DNA from: Clostridium lentum
GTDB taxonomy: Bacteria > Bacillota > Clostridia > Clostridiales > Clostridiaceae
Direction: 5' to 3'
Length of the DNA stretch: 64,000 bases
Assembly: GCF_014287815.1 (NCBI RefSeq)
Contig: NZ_JACOOQ010000003.1
Span: 62,001-126,000 of the forward strand
The number at the start of each line of letters is the position of its first letter. Positions within the stretch are counted from its first letter, which is position 1. Shown here piece by piece: positions 26,440 to 35,617 of the stretch. The notes below the pieces were generated by a model. That model searched no databases, was not told the DNA's origin, and was given only the letters and a program-made list of their open reading frames with translations. Position numbers and translations under genes: made by a program.

Positions 26440-28146
26440 ATGAAAAAACCAGCAATTGAATTTAAGGATTTTAGTTTTCAATACAGAGCTCAAGCAAAAC
26501 CTACATTAAATAATATAAATTTAACTATTTATAAAGGTGAGAAGGTTCTTATTGTAGGGCCGTCAGGTTCTGGTAAAAGTACATTATCGAATTGTATAAA
26601 TGGACTGGTACCATTTTCTTATAAAGGTGAAATTAAAGGTAGTTTAAAGATAAATGGAAAAGAAACAAAGGAACTTAGCATATCTAAGATTTCAAATATG
26701 GTTGGAACAGTTCTTCAAGATCCAGATAGTCAATTTATAGGGCTGACAGTGGCAGAAGATATAGCTTTTAAATTAGAAAATGACTGTGTAGAGCAAGAAG
26801 AAATGAAAAGAAGAGTTCAAATGGTATCAAAGATAGTAGAAATAGATACTCATTTAAATAGTGCTCCACATAGATTATCTGGAGGACAAAAACAAAGAGT
26901 AACATTAGCAGGAGCTATGGTAGGAGAAGCTGAGATACTTTTATTTGATGAACCATTAGCAAGCTTAGATCCAGCTACAGGAAAAAGTGCTATTGAGCTT
27001 ATAGATAAGATTCAAAAGGAAAATAAAAAAACTATAATAATAATTGAGCATAGATTAGAAGATGTATTACATTGCAATGTTGATAGGATAATTGTGGTTA
27101 ATAATGGGGAAATCGTTAGTGATATAAAACCAAAAGAATTATTAAGTTGCAATTTACTAACTGAATCTGGAATTAGAGAACCTCTATATATTTCTGCATT
27201 AAAATATGCTGGTTGTGAGATAAATCCTCAGTGTAGTCCAGAGCATATAGATAAACTAAATGTTGATGTTTTCAAGGAAAAACTTGCTGATTGGTATAAA
27301 TCACTAAGCAGTGAAGAAACGTCATATGATAATGAGAGTATTTTAAGATTAGAGGACATCAGCTTTGGTTACTCTAAAGAAAAGGAAATACTACATGGTG
27401 TATCTTTTGATATAAAGAAAGGTGAAATGGTTAGTATAGTTGGAAAAAATGGTGCTGGAAAATCAACTATATCAAAGCTTATTTGTGGATTCTACAAACC
27501 AACCTCTGGAAGAATTTTATTTAAAAATGAAGATATTGCAGGGCAAAGTATAAAAGAAAGAGCAGATAAAATAGGTATAGTAATGCAAAACCCTAATCAA
27601 ATGATTTCAAAAGCCATGATTTTTGATGAAGTTGCCTTAGGATTAAAAGTGCGAGGTATTCCAGAAGATGAAATTAAAGAAAGAGTATATAATACATTAA
27701 AGATATGTGGATTATATGAATTTAGGAATTGGCCAATTTCTGCTTTAAGTTTTGGGCAAAAGAAGCGTGTTACTATAGCTTCTATATTAGTACTTAACCC
27801 AGAAGTGATAATATTAGATGAGCCTACAGCAGGGCAAGATTTTAAACACTATACAGAAATTATGGAGTTCTTAAGGGAATTAAATAAAAGTGGAGTTACT
27901 ATTGTGATGATAACACATGATATGCACTTAATGCTTGAATATACCAATAGAGCAATTGTATTATCCAATGGAAAGAAGCTTGCAGAAGATACGGCAGCCA
28001 ATATTTTAACTAATGAGAATATCATAAAAGAAGCTAATTTAAAAGAAACTTCATTATATGCATTAGCAGTAAAGAGTGGTATAGAAGACCCAAGGGAATT
28101 TGTAAGAAGGTTTATAAATTATGATAGGAGGATAAGGGGAATATGA
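26440..28146 (+). CDS. ECF transporter ATPase, two fused ABC domains
   Basis: The 568-residue protein has two ABC ATPase units. The first (about 5-240) has Walker A GPSGSGKST, signature LSGGQKQR and Walker B LLFDEPLASLD. The second (about 300-530) has GKNGAGKST, LSFGQKKR and IILDEPTAGQD. Each carries the Q-helix sequence expected of EcfA proteins. It powers uptake together with EcfT and the S component. The start at 26440 is chosen because GGAGAAGGAA lies 6 bases upstream and inside the longer frame. Its stop overlaps the EcfT start (ATGA). Fused A-A' proteins are common next to UPF0397 S components. Confidence 0.9.
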   Translation: MKKPAIEFKDFSFQYRAQAKPTLNNINLTIYKGEKVLIVGPSGSGKSTLSNCINGLVPFSYKGEIKGSLKINGKETKELSISKISNMVGTVLQDPDSQFIGLTVAEDIAFKLENDCVEQEEMKRRVQMVSKIVEIDTHLNSAPHRLSGGQKQRVTLAGAMVGEAEILLFDEPLASLDPATGKSAIELIDKIQKENKKTIIIIEHRLEDVLHCNVDRIIVVNNGEIVSDIKPKELLSCNLLTESGIREPLYISALKYAGCEINPQCSPEHIDKLNVDVFKEKLADWYKSLSSEETSYDNESILRLEDISFGYSKEKEILHGVSFDIKKGEMVSIVGKNGAGKSTISKLICGFYKPTSGRILFKNEDIAGQSIKERADKIGIVMQNPNQMISKAMIFDEVALGLKVRGIPEDEIKERVYNTLKICGLYEFRNWPISALSFGQKKRVTIASILVLNPEVIILDEPTAGQDFKHYTEIMEFLRELNKSGVTIVMITHDMHLMLEYTNRAIVLSNGKKLAEDTAANILTNENIIKEANLKETSLYALAVKSGIEDPREFVRRFINYDRRIRGI

Positions 28147-28970
28147 GCGCAATGCTAGAGTATTCAGAGATAAACTCACCTATACATAAATTAACTGGAG
28201 CAACTAAGCTTATATGTCTAGTTATTTGGGCATTAGCATCGATGGTGACTTATGACACAAGAATCCTTGTTGTGATGGTTATTTGTAGCGTAGCCATATT
28301 TAAGATATCAAAGGTTGAATTTAAAACTGTATCATTTGTATTTTATTTAATTTTAGTATTTTTACTAATTAATAATATTGCTATATTTTTATTTTCACCT
28401 TTAGAGGGAACGTATATTTATGGAAGCAGGACTGATTTGTTCCATATTGCAGGTCAGTATACTATAACTACGCAGCAGTTATTTTATCAATTAAACATAA
28501 CGTTAAAATATTTTGCAATAATACCTATGGCATTATTATTTATAGTTGCTACAAATCCAAGTGAATTTGCTGCATCTTTAAATAAGATAGGTGTAAATTA
28601 TAAAATAGCTTATTCAGTGGCTATAGCTTTAAGATATATTCCAGATGTACAAAGAGATTATCAGGAAATATCATTTGCTCAACAAGCAAGAGGAATTGAA
28701 ATGTCAAATAAAGAAAGCTTATTTAATCGTATAAAGAGTTCAGCGGCTATAATAATGCCACTTGTTTTTTCAAGTTTAGAAAGAATTGAAACCATTAGCT
28801 CAGCAATGGAACTAAGAGCTTTTGGTAATGGTAAAAGCCGTACTTGGTATAGTGGAAGAAAGTTTGAAAAACGTGACTATATATCTATATTTTTAGTAAG
28901 CATAATATTTATCGTAGCTATAATAATGACAATTAAAAATGGTAGTAGATTTTATAACCCATTTATTTAA
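28143..28970 (+). CDS. ecfT: ECF transporter T component (EcfT)
   Basis: The 275-residue transmembrane protein has the EcfT/CbiQ coupling signatures: ARGIEM (in SFAQQARGIEMSNKE) and a second AMELRAFGNGKSRTWY. These contact the grooves of the two ATPase domains. It is the scaffold of the transporter encoded by the two preceding genes and is translationally coupled to the ATPase. A terminator follows. The symbol is by family. Confidence 0.9.
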   Translation: MSAMLEYSEINSPIHKLTGATKLICLVIWALASMVTYDTRILVVMVICSVAIFKISKVEFKTVSFVFYLILVFLLINNIAIFLFSPLEGTYIYGSRTDLFHIAGQYTITTQQLFYQLNITLKYFAIIPMALLFIVATNPSEFAASLNKIGVNYKIAYSVAIALRYIPDVQRDYQEISFAQQARGIEMSNKESLFNRIKSSAAIIMPLVFSSLERIETISSAMELRAFGNGKSRTWYSGRKFEKRDYISIFLVSIIFIVAIIMTIKNGSRFYNPFI

Positions 28971-28982
28971 TGATGAATGATT

Positions 28983-29012
28983 AGAAAACTCAGCTTCTGC
29001 TGGGTTTTCTTA
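28983..29012 (+). terminator. terminator of the ECF operon
   Basis: AGAAAACTCAGC pairs with GCTGGGTTTTCT (with G-T pairs), and T-rich sequence follows. Confidence 0.78.
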
Positions 29013-29050
29013 TTGTATATTACATGAAAATTATGCAAAGGAGAAAATAA

Positions 29051-29926
29051 ATGAAAAGATTTAAAAAAGTTTATATAGAAATAACTAATGTTTGCAATTT
29101 AAGTTGTAACTTTTGCCCTAAGACAGGAAGAAAGCTTCAATTTAGTGATGAAGAAAAGTTTAAAGAAATAATAGAAAAAGTAAAGCCTTATACTGATCAT
29201 GTATATTTTCACTTAATGGGAGAGCCTCTACTAAATAAAAATTTAGCAAGATTTTTAGAGATTTGTTATGAAAATGGTTTAAAAGTAAATATAACTACCA
29301 ATGGAACTTTATTAGAAAAAGAAAAAGATAGTCTTATAAATGCCAAGGCATTAAGACAAGTAAATATATCACTTCATAGTTTTGAAGCAAATAAAGTAAC
29401 TAAAGAACTAGAGGAATATGTATCTGAAGTATTAAATTTTATTAATGAAGCAAAAGAAAATATTATATGTTCTATAAGGTTATGGAATATGGATAACGGA
29501 GTTTTAAATTTAAAGGGAAAGAATACTTTAAATGATGATATATTAAAAATGTTGCAAGATGGCTTGAATTCTGAAGTAAATATTAAAGAAGCTTTAAGTA
29601 ATAAGCCAGGAATAAAGGTAAGTAAGAATGTTTATGTAAATAGTGCGGAAAAATTTGAATGGCCTAATATTAATAGAGAAGTTATTAGTGAAAGTGCATT
29701 TTGCTATGGGCTAAGAGATCAGATAGGTATCTTAGTGGATGGAACTGTAGTGCCATGTTGTCTTGATAGTGAAGGAAATATCCCTCTAGGAAATATATTT
29801 GAGAGCTCCTTAAAAGATATTATTAACTCTCAGAGAGCAAAAGAATTATATGATGGATTTTCTAATAGAAAGGCTATAGAAGAGTTATGTAAGAGATGTG
29901 GATATGTAACAAGATATTCAAAATAG
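29051..29926 (+). CDS. radical SAM/SPASM domain protein
   Basis: The 291-residue protein has the radical SAM motif CNLSCNFCP at about residues 14-22, binding a 4Fe-4S cluster and S-adenosylmethionine, followed by the GEP-type segment MGEPLLNKNL. A C-terminal SPASM-like region has cysteines in ESAFCYGLRDQ, VPCCLDSEGN, and CKRCGY near the end, likely for an auxiliary Fe-S cluster. Such enzymes often modify peptides or proteins, but no precursor peptide gene is evident next to it, so the substrate is unknown. ATG follows AAAGGAGAAAATAA. It is a separate unit. Confidence 0.85.
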   Translation: MKRFKKVYIEITNVCNLSCNFCPKTGRKLQFSDEEKFKEIIEKVKPYTDHVYFHLMGEPLLNKNLARFLEICYENGLKVNITTNGTLLEKEKDSLINAKALRQVNISLHSFEANKVTKELEEYVSEVLNFINEAKENIICSIRLWNMDNGVLNLKGKNTLNDDILKMLQDGLNSEVNIKEALSNKPGIKVSKNVYVNSAEKFEWPNINREVISESAFCYGLRDQIGILVDGTVVPCCLDSEGNIPLGNIFESSLKDIINSQRAKELYDGFSNRKAIEELCKRCGYVTRYSK

Positions 29927-30003
29927 AAGATAAATAATACAGTTTTATGGAGAATAATTTCAGCAGTACCTACTAATAATAATCTTGTTAGGAGGTGAGT
30001 ATT

Positions 30004-30162
30004 TTGAATATTAATCCAGGAATTAAATGTAGTGTAGATAGTTGTAAGTATAATAATACAAATAAACAATACTGTACATTAGATGTCATTCAAGTAGGAA
30101 CACATGAAGCAAATCCAAAACAAGTGGAATGTACAGATTGTCAGTCATTTGAACTTAAGTAA
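30004..30162 (+). CDS. DUF1540 small zinc-binding-type protein
   Basis: A 52-residue protein with TTG start behind AGGAGGTGAGTATT. Cysteines are arranged C9...C14...C24...C43..C46 with the ending VECTDCQSFEL, matching DUF1540 proteins of spore-forming clostridia. The function is unknown; the cysteines suggest a metal site. It follows the radical SAM gene by 77 bases and may be cotranscribed. No terminator follows directly. Confidence 0.75.
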   Translation: MNINPGIKCSVDSCKYNNTNKQYCTLDVIQVGTHEANPKQVECTDCQSFELK

Positions 30163-30252
30163 TAGTATTTGTATTAAATAAAGAAGGAGTGCTGTTTAGC
30201 ATTCCTTCTGAAGTAAATATTGTAAAATTATGATTAATTTAGTGAAAAAACG

Positions 30253-30280
30253 TTGTAAAAGCTTTATAAGATGGTATAAT
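30253..30280 (+). promoter_or_regulatory. extended -10 promoter of the zinc-ribbon gene
   Basis: TTGTAA, a 16-base spacer and TATAAT with an upstream TG (extended -10) lie 104 bases before the zinc-ribbon ATG. The leader between contains an AGAGTTAGAGAGAC-type purine-rich tract but no clear riboswitch. Confidence 0.6.
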
Positions 30281-30383
30281 TAAACAGTAATAATTAATAA
30301 AAAAGATTCTGATGATAATAAATTTCTCCAAGAGTTAGAGAGACATTATTATTTAATTAATCTTTTGAAGTGGAGGAATTAAT

Positions 30384-30536
30384 AATGGATAAGACATTAG
30401 TATGTCAAGATTGTGGAAAAGAGTTTATATTTACAGAAGGTGAACAAGCTTTCTACAAAGAAAAAGGTTTTGATAATGAACCAAAGAGATGCGTAGAATG
30501 CAGAAGAGCAAGAAAAGCAAACAACAATAATAGATA
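30384..30536 (+). CDS. small zinc-ribbon protein
   Basis: A 50-residue protein with two CxxC pairs: CQDCGKEF (7-10) and CVECRRARK (36-39). It contains the FTEGEQAFYKEKGF segment typical of the probable zinc-ribbon domain family found in clostridia. The basic Asn-rich tail could bind nucleic acid, but the role is unknown. ATG follows TGGAGGAATTAATA. It has its own promoter and terminator, which fits an abundant, independently regulated small protein. Confidence 0.8.
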
Positions 30537-30550
30537 ATTATTGTTTAATT

Positions 30551-30590
30551 AAGGAAGGCTATAATGATTATTCATTACAGCCTTTTTATT
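30551..30590 (+). terminator. terminator after zinc-ribbon gene
   Basis: AAGGCT-TAATGA pairs with TCATTA-AGCCTT, followed by TTTTATT. Confidence 0.78.
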
Positions 30591-30616
30591 TGCAAATAAA
30601 AATATGTAATTATGAT

Positions 30617-31168
30617 CTATTTTAGCTCTTTAAAATAACATTTTAATTTTTCTTCTTCTTCTTTTGTTAATTTATCGCCACATTTTTTCTTTTCAATTAG
30701 TTTTTTAAATTCTTCATATTTTTTATCGCCAAGTTTACATTTAAATACTGCATCTCTTAATTCAAATAAAGCTTTTTTATCACTTTCATCAAGGGCAGTT
30801 CCTTTTTTTATTTTTTCTTGAATTTCACATAATTTATTCTTTTGATCTGAGTTTAATAATTTAATATTATCTTCAGTCCAAAATTGCATATCAGGACAAA
30901 CTTCTTTTTTTTGCTCCTTTTCTCCAGAATTTTTATTATCTTTGCAATCTTTTTCAGTTTCTTTCTTTTCTTTTTCACAATCTTTTTTATATTTTTCAGT
31001 TTTTTTCTTTTCTTTTTCACAATTATCTTTATGACGCTCATCATCACAAGAACATGGTAGGATATCAGCAGTATCTACTGAAGCAAAAGCTTGAGCTGTA
31101 GGCATAATTAATGTTTCGGTAGATACTAATAAAGAAATTAGCATTAAAGATAAAGATTTTTTTTTCAT
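30617..31168 (-). CDS. secreted Cys/Lys/Glu-rich protein, unknown function
   Basis: 183 residues. The signal peptide is MKKKSLSLMLISLLVSTETL through TAQAFA, with cleavage probably after about residue 29. The mature protein is highly charged, with imperfect repeats of CEKEKK-TEK (about 48-75) and scattered cysteines. The C-terminal half is helical (LNSDQKNKLCEIQEKIKKG...LTKEEEEKLKCYFKELK) and resembles small helical repeat segments. I do not recognise the family. ATG follows AAGGAGGTATTTAT. The even number of cysteines outside the membrane suggests disulfides or metal binding. It is convergent with the zinc-ribbon gene. Confidence 0.7.
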   Translation of the reverse strand: MKKKSLSLMLISLLVSTETLIMPTAQAFASVDTADILPCSCDDERHKDNCEKEKKKTEKYKKDCEKEKKETEKDCKDNKNSGEKEQKKEVCPDMQFWTEDNIKLLNSDQKNKLCEIQEKIKKGTALDESDKKALFELRDAVFKCKLGDKKYEEFKKLIEKKKCGDKLTKEEEEKLKCYFKELK

Positions 31169-31466
31169 ATAAATACCTCCTTGAAAACTTGATGTAAAAC
31201 AAAAATTATATTTTCTTGTTCCACACTATAGATATAGTATGTGAACTTTAAGTGAATTTTAATATAAAAAATAAAATATTTTTTATATTAAGAATTACAT
31301 TGTCTTTTTTAGATAAATTATAAATTTAACAAATGAAGCAGTAAAAAAATATAATGTATGATATAATAAAAAAATAAATGGTAAAAAAAGTAAAAATAAA
31401 ATGTAGACTATAGAAACGATACTTAAAGGCATATTAGGATAAAAGAGTATGAGAGGAATAAATATT

Positions 31467-33449
31467 ATGGAAAGTAATTATTTTGAATCAAAAGAATTTA
31501 ATGAAAAGTATAATTATGATGGAGAGTTAGGGGTAATATATTCTAAGAATAGTAGCGAATTTAAATTATGGGCACCATTATCAGAAGAAGTTCAGTTAAT
31601 TTTATATGGGAAAGAGTATAATAACCTAGATGCTAATAAGACTATCATAAAAATGAATAAAGAAGATAGAGGCGTATGGAGAGTTATAATAGATGAAGAT
31701 TTAAATGGTGAATATTATAATTATTTAGTTAGAAATAATGGCAAAACATATGAATCAGTGGATCCATATGCAAAAGCTGTTTCCATAAATGGTGAAAAAT
31801 CAATGGTAATAGATATGGAAATTACTAATCCCACGGGATGGAGTAATGATAAAAGACCTTTACTAAAAGCTGCAACTGATTCAATAATATATGAAGCTCA
31901 TATAAGAGATTTGACTAAAAATGAAGCTTCAGGAGTGTTGCCAGCATTAAGAGGCAAGTATATAGGTGCTGTTTTAGAAAATAGTAAAATTAAAAATACA
32001 AGCATAACTACAGGATTTGACCATTTAAAAGAATTAGGAGTAACTCATATTCATCTAATGCCAGTATTTGATTACGGATCTATTGATGAAAGGTATGATA
32101 GTCCTGATAATTATAATTGGGGATATGATCCTCAAAATTATAATGTTCCAGAAGGGTCATACTCTACAAATCCATATGAAGGTTCAGTAAGAATTAGTGA
32201 ATTTAAAGAAATGGTATATAAATTTCATCAAGCTGGCATTAGAGTAGTTATGGATATGGTTTATAATCATACCTATAATCTAGAATCTCCTTTAAACATC
32301 ACTGTTCCAGGTTACTATTATAGGCAGGATCAATATGGAAATTATAGCAATGGTTCAGGCTGTGGCAATGAGACTGCATCTGAAAGGTATATGTATAGAA
32401 AATATATGATTGATTCTGTCTTATATTGGGTTAAGGAATATCATATTGATGGTTTTAGGTTTGATTTAATGGGTCTTCATGATTTAGAAACTATGAGGAT
32501 AATTAGGAATGAGTTAAATAAGGTTGATGAATCAATTATTATGTATGGTGAAGGATGGACTTGTTATAATACGCCATTAAATAGTAATGAATCAGCAGTT
32601 AAAAATAATATAATAAAATTTGATGATTTACAAATTGCTGCCTTTAGTGATGATGCAAGAGATTCTATAAAAGGTTCAGTTTTTTTAAAAGAATCTTTGG
32701 GCTTTGTTAATGGAGGAGATAATTTTGAAGAGTCTATAAAATATGCAATATGTGCTTCTACAAAGCATGATGAAATAGATTTATCAAAAGTAATTTACTC
32801 AAAAGTATTTTGGGCTAATGAGCCATATCAAACAATTACTTATGATTCAGCTCATGATAATAATACTTTGTTTGATAAGCTTAGAATGTCTTGTAAGGAT
32901 GAAAATGAAGAAGAAATCTTAAAAATGAATAAGTTGGCAGCAGCTATAGTGTTAACATCTCAAGGTATAAGTTTTTTGCATGAAGGTGAAGAGTTTGCAA
33001 GAGTTAAGGAAAATTTAGAAGGAGAAATTATAGAAAATAGCTATAATTCTTCAGACTATATAAATGAACTTAAATGGCTTAGAAAACAGAGATATATTGA
33101 TTTGTTTAATTATTATAAAGGACTCATTAAGTTAAGAAAGGAATATAAAGCCTTTAGGATGAATAGTAATAAAGAGATACAAAAGAATATATCCTTTATG
33201 ACTAAAGGTAATGAATTTAATGAAGATCATATAGTAGGTTATATGATTAATACAGAAGATTATGAGGAAAGTTATAGTAAAATAGCTGTAATATTTAATT
33301 CTAATAAGTATGATGTGGAAGTTTACTTGAATGAAGGTGGGTGGAGTGTGCTTGTAGATAATGAAAAAGCTGATAGCAAAGCTCAATATAAAATAGAAGA
33401 TTCTATGGTTAAAGTTTCAGCAAGAAGTACCTACATCTTAATAAAGTAA
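31467..33449 (+). CDS. pulA: type I pullulanase (GH13)
   Basis: The 660-residue protein has an N-terminal CBM48-like domain (about 20-115) and then a GH13 barrel. It carries the pullulanase signature YNWGYDPQNYNVPEGSY, conserved DMVYNHT, nucleophile Asp in GFRFDLMGLHD, acid/base Glu in MYGEGW, and YDSAHDN. It hydrolyses alpha-1,6 branches of pullulan, glycogen or limit dextrins. There is no signal peptide, so it acts in the cytoplasm, probably on internal glycogen or imported dextrins. ATG at 31467 follows AGAGG; an in-frame ATG 18 bases earlier is less well placed. The gene is monocistronic. Confidence 0.92.
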   Translation: MESNYFESKEFNEKYNYDGELGVIYSKNSSEFKLWAPLSEEVQLILYGKEYNNLDANKTIIKMNKEDRGVWRVIIDEDLNGEYYNYLVRNNGKTYESVDPYAKAVSINGEKSMVIDMEITNPTGWSNDKRPLLKAATDSIIYEAHIRDLTKNEASGVLPALRGKYIGAVLENSKIKNTSITTGFDHLKELGVTHIHLMPVFDYGSIDERYDSPDNYNWGYDPQNYNVPEGSYSTNPYEGSVRISEFKEMVYKFHQAGIRVVMDMVYNHTYNLESPLNITVPGYYYRQDQYGNYSNGSGCGNETASERYMYRKYMIDSVLYWVKEYHIDGFRFDLMGLHDLETMRIIRNELNKVDESIIMYGEGWTCYNTPLNSNESAVKNNIIKFDDLQIAAFSDDARDSIKGSVFLKESLGFVNGGDNFEESIKYAICASTKHDEIDLSKVIYSKVFWANEPYQTITYDSAHDNNTLFDKLRMSCKDENEEEILKMNKLAAAIVLTSQGISFLHEGEEFARVKENLEGEIIENSYNSSDYINELKWLRKQRYIDLFNYYKGLIKLRKEYKAFRMNSNKEIQKNISFMTKGNEFNEDHIVGYMINTEDYEESYSKIAVIFNSNKYDVEVYLNEGGWSVLVDNEKADSKAQYKIEDSMVKVSARSTYILIK

Positions 33450-33538
33450 TTTCCAATTAAACAGGTTAATGATGAATAGTTAGATTTTAATACCTATTCA
33501 TTATTAACTTGAATATAATAAAAGCAGGAGTGAGTTTT

Positions 33539-34342
33539 ATGGGAATGAACATGGTGGTATATCAGCTTGTAAATGAGTATAAAAGAATTCCGGAAGTTAA
33601 GGCAATTACTTTAGCAGGTTCAGGAGCTAACGGTAGAAAAGACAATTATTCGGATATAGATATAGATATTATAGTATCAAAAGAAATTGATAATGATAGA
33701 AGAACACAGATTATTAAGAAAGTTTCAGATTATATGGAAGTAGGCAATGATTATTGGGGAGATGGTGATGAATTTCTTTTAAGAAATTCAGATATACAAG
33801 TAGATATAACATATTTTCAAATAAATTGGATAAAGGATCAAATTTCAAACATATTAGATAGAAATATTGCATGTATAGGATATACAACCTGCTTTTGGCA
33901 TAACGTAAAAAATGCCGTTATTGTTTATGATAGAGATGGGGTATTTACAGAATTACAAAATAAATGTAAAATAGCCTATCCAGAAAAGTTAAAAAATAAT
34001 ATAGTGAAAAAAAATTATCCTATTTTAAGAAGAGGCTTTTCTTCATATTATAATCAAATAACTAAAGCTCTGAGGAGAAATGATTTAGTTAGTATAAATC
34101 ATAGGCTATCAGCATTTATAGCAAGCTATTTCGATATATTATTTGCCATCAATGAAATTCCTCATCCTGGAGAAAAAAAGTTAATAGATATAATTGAAAA
34201 TCAATGTAACATAAAGCCAGAAAATTTTAAAGAAAATTTAGAGAAAGTCTTTATTGAAGGTAATGATAAAATCTTAAAGAATTTAGATATAATTGTGGAT
34301 AATCTAGAGGTGGTATTGAGAAAAGAAAATATTGATATATAA
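33539..34342 (+). CDS. nucleotidyltransferase-domain protein (DUF4037-like)
   Basis: The 267-residue protein has a Pol-beta-type nucleotidyltransferase motif, GSGANGRKDNYSDIDIDII (about 28-46; GS plus DxD), a third acidic residue in QVDITYF, and a helical C-terminal domain. The layout resembles aminoglycoside-adenylyltransferase-like proteins of unassigned substrate. It could modify a small molecule, protein or RNA; no partner such as HEPN or MNT antitoxin is adjacent. ATG at 33539 is set by GCAGGAGTGAGTTTT, excluding the longer TTG frame. A short terminator follows. Confidence 0.75.
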   Translation: MGMNMVVYQLVNEYKRIPEVKAITLAGSGANGRKDNYSDIDIDIIVSKEIDNDRRTQIIKKVSDYMEVGNDYWGDGDEFLLRNSDIQVDITYFQINWIKDQISNILDRNIACIGYTTCFWHNVKNAVIVYDRDGVFTELQNKCKIAYPEKLKNNIVKKNYPILRRGFSSYYNQITKALRRNDLVSINHRLSAFIASYFDILFAINEIPHPGEKKLIDIIENQCNIKPENFKENLEKVFIEGNDKILKNLDIIVDNLEVVLRKENIDI

Positions 34343-34343
34343 T

Positions 34344-34374
34344 GATAGGCAGTATTAAGCTGCCTATCTATTTA
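34344..34374 (+). terminator. terminator after nucleotidyltransferase gene
   Basis: A perfect 9-bp stem GATAGGCAG/CTGCCTATC with a 7-nt loop. The T-run is interrupted (TATTTAAT). Confidence 0.7.
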
Positions 34375-34465
34375 ATAGTATAATAATTAATGAAAATATT
34401 TACATTAAAAATATGCAGTGATATAATTAAAAAGTGAAAGTGAGATAAAAGGGGGGAGCAAAACT

Positions 34466-35521
34466 TTGAGTATAAAAGTAGAAAAAATTAATAAAATTAT
34501 TGATAATAAAGAAATATACATATATTCATTAAGCAATGAAAACGGATTGACTGCAAGAATAATGAATTATGGTGGAGTTATTTTATCATTAGACATTCCA
34601 GATAAAAATGGAGATAAAAGAGATGTAGTTTTAGGCTTTGATTATTTAGATGATTATACAACAAGTACTGTATATTTTGGAGCGTTAGTAGGACGTTGTG
34701 CTAACAGAATACAAGAAGCTGTAATAAAAATTGATGGAAAGGAATACAACCTAGTAAAGAATGATGGAAATAATCATCTTCATGGTGGAAAGAAGGGCTT
34801 TGATAAACAGGTTTGGAACTCTACAATTAAAGAAGATAAACAAGGTGAATATCTTGAGCTAACTTATTTAAGCAAAGATAAAGAAGAAAATTACCCAGGA
34901 AATTTAAATGTTACAGTAAATTACAGATTAAATAATAAAAATGAGCTTGTAATAGAATATAAAGCTAAAAGTGACAAGGATACAGTGGTGAACCTAACTA
35001 ATCACTCATATTTTAACTTGGCTGGACAAGAGTCAGGAGACATATTAAATCATAAGTTAAAGATATATGGTAGTTATATAACTACAGCTGATGAAGAAAG
35101 TATTCCTAGGGGAGAAATTAGAAATATAAAAAATACTCCAATGGACTTTACAGAATTTAGAGTAGTTGGACAAAACATAGATGATGATTATGATCAATTA
35201 AACAATGGTCATGGATATGATCATAACTGGATTATAGATGGAGAAGAAGGAAATCTAAATATTGTAGCAGAAGTGATAGAAGATACTTCAGGTATAAAAA
35301 TGGATGTTTATAGTACAATGCCAGGAGTACAATTTTATACTGGAAACTTTTTAGAAGGACAAAAAGGAAAGAATGGAGTTGTGTATAGAAGAAGAGCTGG
35401 TTTATGCTTAGAAACTCAGTATTATCCAAATGCATTAGCAAATCCGGAATTTCCAAGTACTATACTTAAGGCTGGTGAAGAATATAACCACACTACTATT
35501 TATAAATTTACTACTAAGTAG
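34466..35521 (+). CDS. galM: aldose 1-epimerase (mutarotase)
   Basis: The 351-residue GalM carries NYGGVILSLDIPDKNG and DVVLGFD, plus GALVGRCANRI. The catalytic histidines are in NHLHGGKKGFDKQVW and LTNHSYFNLAG, and the general-base Glu is near the C-terminus in LCLETQYYPNALANPEF. It interconverts alpha and beta forms of galactose or glucose, feeding the Leloir pathway with galT. The TTG start follows a strong AGGGGGGAG site. It ends at a terminator shared with the convergent zinc operon. Confidence 0.93.
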   Translation: MSIKVEKINKIIDNKEIYIYSLSNENGLTARIMNYGGVILSLDIPDKNGDKRDVVLGFDYLDDYTTSTVYFGALVGRCANRIQEAVIKIDGKEYNLVKNDGNNHLHGGKKGFDKQVWNSTIKEDKQGEYLELTYLSKDKEENYPGNLNVTVNYRLNNKNELVIEYKAKSDKDTVVNLTNHSYFNLAGQESGDILNHKLKIYGSYITTADEESIPRGEIRNIKNTPMDFTEFRVVGQNIDDDYDQLNNGHGYDHNWIIDGEEGNLNIVAEVIEDTSGIKMDVYSTMPGVQFYTGNFLEGQKGKNGVVYRRRAGLCLETQYYPNALANPEFPSTILKAGEEYNHTTIYKFTTK

Positions 35522-35576
35522 TAGATTTATAAATAATAATTGAAAATAAAAAAATGGATTATTATCCCTTATCAAT

Positions 35577-35617
35577 TAAAAAAAGCCATTACGATGTTAA
35601 TCGTAATGGCTTTTTTT
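35577..35617. terminator. bidirectional terminator overlapping the zur stop
   Basis: The perfect 10-bp stem GCCATTACGA/TCGTAATGGC (35585-35610) is flanked by an A-run and a T-run. It stops galM on the plus strand and the znu-zur operon on the minus strand. Its right arm lies within the last codons of zur. Confidence 0.92.

Noticed and set aside
33509..33538. Extended N-terminus of the nucleotidyltransferase from a TTG
   Set aside because: A proper ribosome site sits just before the ATG at 33539, inside the longer frame.
35585..35610. ATTACGAT...ATCGTAAT palindrome as a Zur operator
   Set aside because: The arms are in the opposite order to the known Firmicute Zur box, and position and flanking A/T runs fit a terminator.
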